Assembly (NCBI GenBank): GCA_964489425.1
Contig: CAZAYP010000086.1
Location: 1 to 19,427 of the forward strand
Length of the DNA stretch: 19,427 bases
Direction: 5' to 3'
DNA from: CAZAYP01 sp964489425 [NCBI: uncultured Verrucomicrobiota bacterium]
GTDB lineage: Bacteria; Verrucomicrobiota; Kiritimatiellia; RZYC01
Position numbers and translations under genes: made by a program. The first letter of the stretch is position 1. Each line of letters starts with the position of its first letter. The notes under the pieces are model-generated. The model saw only the letters and a list, made by a program, of their open reading frames with translations, ran no database searches and had not been told where the DNA came from. Below, in pieces: positions 12,206 to 19,427 of this stretch.

Positions 12206-13488
12206 GACCCTCTCGCGCGTTGCTGTGCGGACTTGCCGCCATGACCTTGGCGCAAGTGGGACGGTCTGAGGCCAGCGTGGCGGGGTGGGGCGGGGATTAC
12301 ACCGCCGATGGCAGCGGTGTGCCCACCGGCTTGTCCAACGTGGCGGTCGTCGCCGTGGGGGGATTTCACAGCCTCGCCCTGACCACGGGCGGGAATGTCG
12401 CCGGTTGGGGTGACAACGCCAACGGACAGACGGCTGTCCCGCCAGGCGCGACGGGCGTTGTTTCCGTCGCGGCGGGCTATTTTCATAGCCTGGCGCTGAA
12501 CAGCGCCGGCACCGTGCTGGCGTGGGGCAGCGGTTATGCCGGCTTGACCAATGTCCCCGCCGGCCTGACCAACACGGCCGCGATCGCCTCCGGCGGGTTC
12601 CACAACCTCGCGCTTAAAAACGACGGGGCGGTCGTGGCCTGGGGGGAAAACCTGCTGGGGCAGCTCAACATGCCTACCGGCCTGGCGCGCGTTGTCGCCA
12701 TCGCGGCTGGCGGGCTGCACAGCCTGGCGCTGAAATCCGATGGAACGGTCACGGCCTGGGGCGATAATACCGCGGCTGGACAGCTTGCCATTCCGGCGGG
12801 GTTAACCGGGGTCGTGGCGATTGCCGCGGGCTATTATCACAGCCTGGCGCTCAAGGCCGACGGAACGTTGGCGGCCTGGGGCAGCAACGCCGAGGGCCAA
12901 GCTGTCATCCCGGGCGGACTGACCGGAGTGGTGGCCGTGGCGGCGGGTTATTTCCATAGCCTGGCCCTGAAATCCAGTGGCGACGTGGTGGCATGGGGAT
13001 CAAACCTGGGGCCAGGCGAAACGCTTGTCCCAGGCGCCTTGGCGCCGGCCCTCGCGGTTGCGGGCGGGTTCGGCGACAGCCTCGCGCTGGCAAACGATGC
13101 CGGCACGACGGACGCCCCGGTGCTGCTCGCTCCCCGAATCGCCATGGGCGGCGCTGGCGCGCCGGCGCAGGTGCGCGTCATCGCCAGCGGCCAGGGGCTT
13201 GCCTTTTCGGCCGCCGGCCTGCCGGCCGGGATGTCCGTCGATGCCGCCACCGGCCTGATCACCGGCATCCCTGCGGCCGGCGGCAGCTTCCCCGTCATGG
13301 TCACAGCGAGCAACCAGCATGGAAGTTCCGCGCTGACGATCACTTTCCACATCTTGGCAGACACCCCGTCGCCGGGTGGCATGGCCCTGCCCGGCGCGTA
13401 CCTGTTGTTGTGGCCCGAAGACTCCCCGGTCGCGACCAACAGCCTCCATGAGGCAGCGCCGTGGCGTGCGGCGCGCCTCCGCGATTGA
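12202..13488 (+). CDS. Secreted RCC1-repeat protein with Ig-like domain
   Basis: This 428-aa protein has a signal peptide (about 1-24). Seven short RCC1-like repeats of about 39 residues follow (about 30-305), each with the pattern AAGYFHSLAL, a DGTVxAWG strand and NxxGQ. A seven-bladed propeller is the obvious prediction. Residues about 330-385 (GLPAGMSVDAATGLITGIP) are a putative Ig-like (He_PIG) domain. The repeats are also clear in the DNA. The last 35 residues are low in recognisable features and may be a truncated anchoring region. The protein probably binds ligands or other surface proteins. It overlaps the beta-helix gene and lies 80 bp before the RHS gene in the same direction. Repeats of this style are frequent in Verrucomicrobiota and Kiritimatiellota. 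Confidence 0.88.
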   Translation: MRPSRALLCGLAAMTLAQVGRSEASVAGWGGDYTADGSGVPTGLSNVAVVAVGGFHSLALTTGGNVAGWGDNANGQTAVPPGATGVVSVAAGYFHSLALNSAGTVLAWGSGYAGLTNVPAGLTNTAAIASGGFHNLALKNDGAVVAWGENLLGQLNMPTGLARVVAIAAGGLHSLALKSDGTVTAWGDNTAAGQLAIPAGLTGVVAIAAGYYHSLALKADGTLAAWGSNAEGQAVIPGGLTGVVAVAAGYFHSLALKSSGDVVAWGSNLGPGETLVPGALAPALAVAGGFGDSLALANDAGTTDAPVLLAPRIAMGGAGAPAQVRVIASGQGLAFSAAGLPAGMSVDAATGLITGIPAAGGSFPVMVTASNQHGSSALTITFHILADTPSPGGMALPGAYLLLWPEDSPVATNSLHEAAPWRAARLRD

Positions 13489-13568
13489 CAATCCGCCCAT
13501 GACCCTGCTTTGACATGAGCGGGCGGGCCATAAGGGGCCTCGCGCATGGCCACGAAACGGAGATGATC

Positions 13569-16500
13569 ATGAGAAACGGCATAAGGCAACTGGCGGCGGC
13601 CTGGGCGCTGGGCAGCTTGATGGCGGGGCAAGCCCTGGCCAGCGGCGGCGAAAACTTTCAGCCCGGCGCCGCATTGCAAGTGGGCGATCCCATTGACGCC
13701 TCCAGCGGGGCCTTCTTGTGGAGCAAGCCGCTTTTCAACATGGGTGGGCCACTGGATTTTCGGCTGGAGCTGGACTATACCAGCCAGGCCTTGGTGGACT
13801 GGGTGCGCCAGCCAGCCGGGTTTCCCCTCTACAACGGATCGTTTGGGTCGCAGTCCTGGCAGGCCTGGACGTTGGAGCCGGCGCCCCTGGGGGTTTCGTA
13901 TCTGCCGGGCTACAACATGGTCGAGTTCCTGCTGGCCAACGGGGCGCGGGCCTCCTTCACCACCAACCTGGCCGGCGACTTCGATTTGCTAACCAAGGGC
14001 TTCGGACCGGACAGCGGGGCCGCCGTGTCCTATGAGTTGAAACGGGCCGGCAGCTGGTTCTATCTCAGCGATCCGGGCGAACAACGCCTGTACGCTTTTG
14101 ACACCGTGAATTACTTTGTCGACCTTCTGCGCGTCCGCTACATCTCCGACCGCTGCGGCAACCGCGTGGATTTCGACTACGCCGCCACCAACCACATCAA
14201 CCCGGCGGCCATGCGCGACGGGTTCGGGCGCGCGGTCGCGTTTCAATACAGCCCGGTCTCCGGCTACCTGACCAACCTGACGGACCAGGCCGGGCGCAGT
14301 TGGTCCTTCAATTACGTCACCGGCGTGGATGCCGCCGACAACGGGAACCGCGACACTTTGCGCGGCCTGACCGACCCCCTGGGTCATACGACCACCTTCC
14401 AATACGAGTATCATGCCGAAGCCAATCAGTATGCCCGCCGCGTGGTTTGCCTGGCCGGCATAACCGAACCGCTGGGCAACCAGGCGTTTTCCAACCAGTT
14501 CGGCGTGGCCATTAGCGGTTCGTGGTACGGCTGGCGCGTGCTGCGCCAAACCGACGCGCGGGGCTTTGAAACGACCACCTCCATCACCAACTCCGGCACC
14601 TCCAACTACGTGTGCCAGGTGCGCTACCCGGACGGCTCCACGGAGGAATATCTCCACCACAGCTCGCATTCGCTGCCCCAGGGGCTGCGGGACGCGGCCG
14701 GCCGGACCGTGCTGTTTGCCAAGAACACCAACGAGCAGCTGGTCGCGGCAACCGACCGCACCGGCGCCACCACCACCTATGGCTACGACGAGAGCCGGCG
14801 GCTGGTGGCCGTCACCAACGCGGATGGCGGCGTGTTGCGCCAGACCTGGCAAACCGTCACCCAGTGTTTCACCAATCCGTTCAACGGTCACGCGGTGTGC
14901 TTCCAGTACGACCACCTGGTCTGCGCGGACCTGCCCGGCGGCGCCGTTGCCATCTACCAGTACGATGCGCACGGCCACGTCACCAACTACGTCGATCCAG
15001 AGGGCAACTCCTGGACAACCGCTTACCAGGCCAACGGATTGCCGCTGGCTTCGCGCAATCCCGCCGGCGGCGTCACCACCCGGGCCTATGACAGCCGCGG
15101 CTTGCTCCACTCTGAAACCGACAGCGACGGCGGGTTGCAGACCTACGGCTACGACGCCATGTTCCGCCAAACCAGCATCACCAATGCCGACGGCACCAGC
15201 CTGCACTTCGCTTACGACCGGTTGGACCGCATGACCCAGACGGTGAACGAAGCCGGCGGAAAAACGGGGTACCGCTACGATGCCAACGGCAACCTCGCCC
15301 AGGTCGTCGATGCGCTCGGGCAAGTCAGCACCCGCCAGTATGACGCCCTGGACCAGATGACCAACGAGACCGACGCCGGCGGGTTCGCAACGGGGTACGC
15401 CTATGACAGCATGGGCCGGCTGGTCCGTTCCACCGACCCGGCCGGGCGGACCGTGGTGCGCTCCTACAACGCGCTGGGCTGGCTGACCAATGCCGCGCTG
15501 GAAGGCGTGCCCGTGGCCGCGGCTTACGATGCCGAGGGCCGCCGCACCGCCGCCCGCGCCCCGTCGGGCGCGCAGACCGAGAAGCTGTACGACGGCATGG
15601 GCCGCGAAACCAGCCTGGTCAGCGCGCTCGACCAGGCCTGGAACCTGCGGCGCGACGCCATGGGACGCCTGGTGGCGGTCACCGACCCGCTGGGACTGGT
15701 TTACAGCAACCGCTACAACGCCCGCGGAGACTTGGTGGCGGCCTCCCGGCCGCTGGTGGGCACACGCAGCAATATTTACGATGCCGCCGGCTATGCGGTG
15801 AAGGCTTGTGACTTCACGGGCGCGGCAACCGGATACGGGCGTACCCCGCTCGGGCGCTTGGTGTCGGTCACCAACCCCCTGGGCCACGTCACCCGGGCGG
15901 AATATGACGCGCGCGGCCGGGTGGTGCGCACCATCCGCCCGGACGGCGGCGCCGAGGAATTTGTTTATGACGGCGCCGGCCAGGTCCTGGTTCACCGTAC
16001 GCCCGCCACCAATACCACGACGTATGGTTACGACGCGCTCGGCCGGGTCGTGGCCGTCACCAACGCCCTGGGGGCGGTCACCCGGTACACTTATACCACC
16101 CTGGGCCAGCCGCTGACCATCGCGGATCCGGAAACCGGCGTCATCTCGAATGTTTACGATGCGCTGCGCCGCAGGGTGCAAATTGCCTGGCCGGATGGCG
16201 CCGTCGAGCAGTACACTTACAATGCGACCAACGGGCTCGTGGAAACGCGCCGCGACCCGCGCGGATACTCCTGGCATTACGCCTATGATGCCGATGAGCG
16301 CCTCCTGGCCGAAACCGACCCGCTCGGTCATGCGGAACGCTATGCCTACGATGCCGCCGGACGCCTCACCTCGATCGTGGACCGCACCAGCCAGTCGCTG
16401 GCGCTCGTTTACGACGCCAACGACCGGCTCACGCGCACCGGCACCGGCGGCGGATTGATGGTCTCCAATGCCTACGATGCCGCCGGGCGGCTTGTGCGGA

Positions 16501-19058
16501 CGGACGATGGCGCGGCCCCGTGGCGCTACGCCTACGACGCCAACAGCCGGTTGACCAACAGCGTGTCCGCCCTTGGCCAGGCCACGCGCTTCGAACTCGA
16601 CGCGATCGGCCGCGTCACCGGCCAGGTCAATGCCTTGCTCCAGCGGACCAGCACGGCCTACGATCCCGCGGATCGCCCCATCGCCGTCACTGACCCGCTC
16701 GGGCGCACGCGCCAGCTGGCCTACGACCTTGATGGACGGCTCGTCCGCGTCGTAGAGCCCGACGGCGCCACGGCCGCCTACGCCTACGACGCGCCGGGCA
16801 ACCTCGTGGCCATCGTCGATCTCAGCACCCAGCTGTGGGCTTTCGCGCGCTCGCCCCGCGGGCGGCTGCGCGCCGCCACCGACCCGCTCGGGCGGCGCGT
16901 CGGCTATGCCTACGACGTGCGCGGGCGCCTCGCGGCCGTCACCAATGCCGACGGCGCGGTTGAAGTCCTGCTTTACGATCTCAACGGCAACCTCACCAAC
17001 CGTTCGTTTTCCACCGGCTTGAACCTTGCGTTCGCCTACGATCCCGCCAACCGCCTGGTGGCGGGGGACGGGTTCGCGCTGCAATACGATCCTGCCGGCC
17101 GGGTCACCAACACGATCCAGAACGGGTATGCGTTCAGCGCCGCCCGCGACGATTTCGAGGGGCGCCTTGTCCGGGTGGCCTGCGCCAACAACGCCGTGAC
17201 CATCGTCTATGAATATGACGCCTCGCGCACCCAGCTGCGCCGCGTGTCCGACACGCTCTCCGGCGCTTCCGTGGACTTTGCCTACGACGGCGCCGGGCGC
17301 CAGGTGGCCGCCATCTGCGGCAACGGCGTTGCCAGCACCAACACCTACGACGCCGCCGACCGGCTCGTCCGCGTCCGGCACGGCACCACGGTGGATTTGC
17401 AGTACCTCCTGGATGCCGCCGGGCAGCCCACCCAAACCGTGGCGCAATGCCCCGTGGCAGCGTCGAGCGGCCTGGGGCCGGAAACCCTGGCCCTGACGTT
17501 CGATGCCGCCGCCCAGATTTCGACCACCGGCTATGCCTACGACGCGCGCGGCCGGCTGACCCGGGCGCCGGGATCGAGCCTGGCCTGGGATACGGCCAGT
17601 CGCCTCGTCGGCATCGATACAACCCGTCTCGATTACAACGGCCTTGGCGACTTGGTGGCGCGCGTGCAAGGCGGTAAAACCAACCGTTTCTTCCGCCAAC
17701 ACGCGCTGCCCAACCGGCCGATCGTTTCCGAGCGCGACGAAACCACTGGCGCTTTTGTCCGGCATTATGTCTGGACGCCGGACGGCCGGTTGCTCTACAT
17801 GATCGATGCCGTCAGCCACCAATCCTGTTACTTCCATTTCGACCCGCTCGGCAACACGCTGGCCATGACCGACGCCACCGGCGGCCTGGCCGCGGCCTAT
17901 GCCTACGATCCCTATGGCCGTTTGGTCGCGCGCGCGGGCGCGCTGGATCAGCCGTTCACCTTTGCCGGGCAGTTCGGTGTGCGGGCGGAAAGCGCGGCCA
18001 CGAACCTGTACCAGATGGGCGCCCGCTACTATTCCGCCGCCGAACAGCGCTTCGTTTCCCGTGAACCGCGCTGGCCGGACCTCCAGAACCCGCGCCGGCT
18101 CAACCCATACCAGTATGCCGCCAACAACCCCTTGCTCTACGTGGATCCCAACGGGCGTGAGCCGCAGGCGCCAGGCGAAGTCAAGCTCGGCGACCCCTTC
18201 CAGTTCAGCCAGCAGTTCAGGAAAAAGCTGGATGGCTACAAGGAGCATCTTCGCAAAAAGGGCGCCGAGGTCGGGTGGATGAGCCCTGAAAATCCGCGCA
18301 CCTGGGTGGATACCCTGGGGGACATCATCGATTATTACAACCGCTTCCAGATTCCCGGCCTGGGGGACATCCCCAAATCACCGCTCGACCTCGCCAGCAA
18401 GATCGCCAGCGGCGGCGAACTTGGCCACGGCCTGAACGAGGGCGCCATTATCGGAGATATCCAAGCCTTGATCCCCGTCGCCGAGGACCTGCTGCTGCTC
18501 GCCGAATACAAGAACTACTGGCTGTACCGGGACAGCTCGCTGGATCCCGTGGTCCAGGATCTCAAGGTGTGGCTGGCCACCGCGCGTCTATTTGTCAATA
18601 ACTACTTCGACCGCTATGGCGGAGCGCTTTCTGAAGAGAACCCGGATTCCACGCGGTCCAGGACCTACGAGGAATTGATCGCCGAGCGCAACGCCACCTT
18701 GTCCCGGCAGATGAGGCAAAATCAGCCCGGCCCAGGGGCGGGCCGCAAGACCTGCACCACCGGCGATTTGCTTGGCCAGCTGGTCCATTACGAGTTGCCC
18801 GGCGCCCAGGCCATGCGCGCGGATTTCGAAAACGTGGGCCGCATGTCGCGGGACGACTTCATCCGCAAGTATGGCGCCGACAACTACCAGCGCATGCTCT
18901 GGGAAAAAGCCCAGCAGGAACAGATGCGTGACGACTATCACTACAATCTCGGCCGCGAGGAGTTCATCCACGAATACGGCGAGGACAACTACAACCGCGT
19001 CCGCGCCAAGGAAGGCCCGGAACACCGCTACGAGTTCCGGCCACACAACTCGCGCTGA
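13569..19058 (+). CDS. Large RHS/YD-repeat protein with unknown C-terminal domain
   Basis: This 1829-aa protein has a signal peptide (MRNGIRQLAAAWALGS, cleavage near ALA-SGG). An N-terminal DUF6531-like part (about 30-60, GDPIDASSGAFLWSKPLF) is followed by dozens of YD repeats (about 200-1420, YAYDAAGRLT style) and the RHS-associated core (about 1422-1529, FDPLGNT to GARYYSAAEQRFVSREP and ending DPNG at 1526-1529). The 300 residues after the core are the variable C-terminal domain, which in polymorphic toxins carries the effector. They show no recognised enzyme motif. Two copies of a [DE][DE]FI.[KE]YG.DNY motif stand near the end (about 1762-1775 and 1797-1810). The start at 13569 is chosen because GGAG (13559-13562) is six bases upstream; the longer frame from 13515 lacks one. 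No immunity gene follows within 369 bp. It is probably transcribed with the two genes before it. Confidence 0.9.
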   Translation: MRNGIRQLAAAWALGSLMAGQALASGGENFQPGAALQVGDPIDASSGAFLWSKPLFNMGGPLDFRLELDYTSQALVDWVRQPAGFPLYNGSFGSQSWQAWTLEPAPLGVSYLPGYNMVEFLLANGARASFTTNLAGDFDLLTKGFGPDSGAAVSYELKRAGSWFYLSDPGEQRLYAFDTVNYFVDLLRVRYISDRCGNRVDFDYAATNHINPAAMRDGFGRAVAFQYSPVSGYLTNLTDQAGRSWSFNYVTGVDAADNGNRDTLRGLTDPLGHTTTFQYEYHAEANQYARRVVCLAGITEPLGNQAFSNQFGVAISGSWYGWRVLRQTDARGFETTTSITNSGTSNYVCQVRYPDGSTEEYLHHSSHSLPQGLRDAAGRTVLFAKNTNEQLVAATDRTGATTTYGYDESRRLVAVTNADGGVLRQTWQTVTQCFTNPFNGHAVCFQYDHLVCADLPGGAVAIYQYDAHGHVTNYVDPEGNSWTTAYQANGLPLASRNPAGGVTTRAYDSRGLLHSETDSDGGLQTYGYDAMFRQTSITNADGTSLHFAYDRLDRMTQTVNEAGGKTGYRYDANGNLAQVVDALGQVSTRQYDALDQMTNETDAGGFATGYAYDSMGRLVRSTDPAGRTVVRSYNALGWLTNAALEGVPVAAAYDAEGRRTAARAPSGAQTEKLYDGMGRETSLVSALDQAWNLRRDAMGRLVAVTDPLGLVYSNRYNARGDLVAASRPLVGTRSNIYDAAGYAVKACDFTGAATGYGRTPLGRLVSVTNPLGHVTRAEYDARGRVVRTIRPDGGAEEFVYDGAGQVLVHRTPATNTTTYGYDALGRVVAVTNALGAVTRYTYTTLGQPLTIADPETGVISNVYDALRRRVQIAWPDGAVEQYTYNATNGLVETRRDPRGYSWHYAYDADERLLAETDPLGHAERYAYDAAGRLTSIVDRTSQSLALVYDANDRLTRTGTGGGLMVSNAYDAAGRLVRTDDGAAPWRYAYDANSRLTNSVSALGQATRFELDAIGRVTGQVNALLQRTSTAYDPADRPIAVTDPLGRTRQLAYDLDGRLVRVVEPDGATAAYAYDAPGNLVAIVDLSTQLWAFARSPRGRLRAATDPLGRRVGYAYDVRGRLAAVTNADGAVEVLLYDLNGNLTNRSFSTGLNLAFAYDPANRLVAGDGFALQYDPAGRVTNTIQNGYAFSAARDDFEGRLVRVACANNAVTIVYEYDASRTQLRRVSDTLSGASVDFAYDGAGRQVAAICGNGVASTNTYDAADRLVRVRHGTTVDLQYLLDAAGQPTQTVAQCPVAASSGLGPETLALTFDAAAQISTTGYAYDARGRLTRAPGSSLAWDTASRLVGIDTTRLDYNGLGDLVARVQGGKTNRFFRQHALPNRPIVSERDETTGAFVRHYVWTPDGRLLYMIDAVSHQSCYFHFDPLGNTLAMTDATGGLAAAYAYDPYGRLVARAGALDQPFTFAGQFGVRAESAATNLYQMGARYYSAAEQRFVSREPRWPDLQNPRRLNPYQYAANNPLLYVDPNGREPQAPGEVKLGDPFQFSQQFRKKLDGYKEHLRKKGAEVGWMSPENPRTWVDTLGDIIDYYNRFQIPGLGDIPKSPLDLASKIASGGELGHGLNEGAIIGDIQALIPVAEDLLLLAEYKNYWLYRDSSLDPVVQDLKVWLATARLFVNNYFDRYGGALSEENPDSTRSRTYEELIAERNATLSRQMRQNQPGPGAGRKTCTTGDLLGQLVHYELPGAQAMRADFENVGRMSRDDFIRKYGADNYQRMLWEKAQQEQMRDDYHYNLGREEFIHEYGEDNYNRVRAKEGPEHRYEFRPHNSR

Positions 19059-19199
19059 TCCAGCCTCCTGGCTCCTGGCAGCCGCCAGATTCACAACTGC
19101 CACCCCATGCTCTTCACTGCATTGACGCGAGCATGCGCCCAGGCCCGCTTAAGCCGGAGTTTGAGCCGATTTTAACGGGCTATGGGGTTTTTCATAATA

Positions 19200-19244
19200 A
19201 TTGTCCGAAATAGCCGACCGCCGTCGGCGCCGATAATGGACAAT
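19200..19244. repeat. Nested palindrome (45 bp)
   Basis: Outer arms ATTGTCC (19200-19206) and GGACAAT (19238-19244) enclose a second perfect hairpin, GCCGAC (19213-19218), loop CGCC, GTCGGC (19223-19228). There is no U-tract directly after it, so it is not a plain terminator. It may be a structured RNA, a dispersed palindromic repeat or the end of a small mobile element. Confidence 0.55.
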
Positions 19245-19375
19245 CATTCTGCAACTCCCGATAAGTTTCCCTGGACTGTCATCCGGTGGTGCGCGCGATG
19301 GCGATGCAGTTCGGCGTGACGTAGTACACACTGATGCCCGGGATTTAAAAAGACGATAAAAACTGAAAATAGCGA

Positions 19376-19402
19376 TTGACATTCAATAGCGCGCCATTTA
19401 AA
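19376..19402 (+). promoter_or_regulatory. Promoter-like sequence near window end
   Basis: TTGACA (19376-19381) is followed after 15 bp by TTTAAA (19397-19402). The spacing is short and the downstream gene is outside the window, so support is weak. Confidence 0.25.
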
Positions 19403-19427
19403 CCGGCGCCACAGAAAAAGCCAAACC

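Larger units (their letters stand above)
19059..19427. other. Gene-free region after the RHS gene
   Basis: There is no convincing coding sequence in 369 bp; a 77-codon minus-strand frame here has no Shine-Dalgarno and no family pattern. It contains a nested palindrome (19200-19244) and a promoter-like sequence near the right edge. Confidence 0.6.

Noticed and set aside
12280-13110. DNA tandem repeats as a variable-number locus
   Set aside because: They are diverged coding repeats of the RCC1 propeller, about 117 bp each, and not identical enough to suggest slippage.
13989-18248. A 1419-codon open frame on the minus strand opposite the RHS gene
   Set aside because: It is a shadow of the repeated GC-rich YD codons. 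Its translation is low-complexity (Gly/Val/Arg-rich), it has no family pattern, and the plus-strand RHS protein is unmistakable.
19240-19320. Minus-strand peptide ending VYYVTPNCIAIARTTG and a similar YYVNRIVMA reading near 50-95
   Set aside because: They look faintly alike, but each is under 30 codons, the first has an in-frame stop just upstream, and neither has a start. A shared repeat cannot be supported.

Overview
The window is GC-rich bacterial DNA. Three large secreted or surface-type genes at the right (a beta-helix protein, a short-repeat RCC1 protein with an Ig-like tail, and a 1.8-kb-residue RHS/YD protein) have the style seen in the PVC superphylum (Kiritimatiellota, Lentisphaerota, Verrucomicrobiota). 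This taxonomic guess comes from protein style only and is tentative. No ribosomal or other marker gene is present.

Layout. (1) 1-1598, chromosomal flank: a DUF6788-like small protein behind a strong promoter with a nested palindrome, a Phd-type antitoxin overlapping a PIN-domain (VapC-like) toxin, then about 370 bp without a gene. (2) 1599-1684, a complete tRNA-Leu(UAA) on the minus strand. (3) About 1645-9805, an 8.1-kb integrative element inserted in that tRNA. It is bounded by a perfect 52-bp direct repeat (1645-1696 and 9754-9805). It carries a complete tyrosine recombinase at the right end, a leaderless-looking zinc-ribbon gene, a rightward HTH protein, and a divergent leftward operon with ATGA overlaps. 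That operon runs XRE repressor, unknown 163 aa, AlpA/Xis-like HTH, PrimPol-DUF3987 replication protein, three small unknown proteins, and a Nu1/TerS-like small terminase. No capsid, portal, tail or large terminase gene is present. (4) 9806-10072, a diverged copy of the element's own left end, probably a remnant of an earlier related element. (5) 10115-19058, three rightward genes (beta-helix, RCC1, RHS), the first two overlapping by ATGA. (6) 19059-19427, non-coding, with a nested palindrome.

The main result is that region 3 has the gene content and order of a phage satellite of the phage-inducible chromosomal island (PICI) kind: int, divergent regulators, AlpA-like activator, primase, small accessory genes, small terminase. 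Its integration is unusual. The duplicated tRNA part is the 5' half plus upstream DNA, so the element itself supplies the promoter of the rebuilt tRNA gene. Both element ends carry paired GCATACA sites 11 bp apart (probable integrase arm sites). Both also carry triplets of a CCGACA motif repeated every 8-9 bp, pointing inward at each end.

How the genes probably work together (inference): the XRE protein represses the leftward operon. Release would produce the AlpA/Xis-like protein (excision), the PrimPol protein (replication) and the TerS-like protein, which could redirect a helper phage's packaging machinery to the element. The right-hand secreted cluster is independent of this and looks like an extracellular or surface system. 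The RHS C-terminus has no visible immunity gene next to it within the window.
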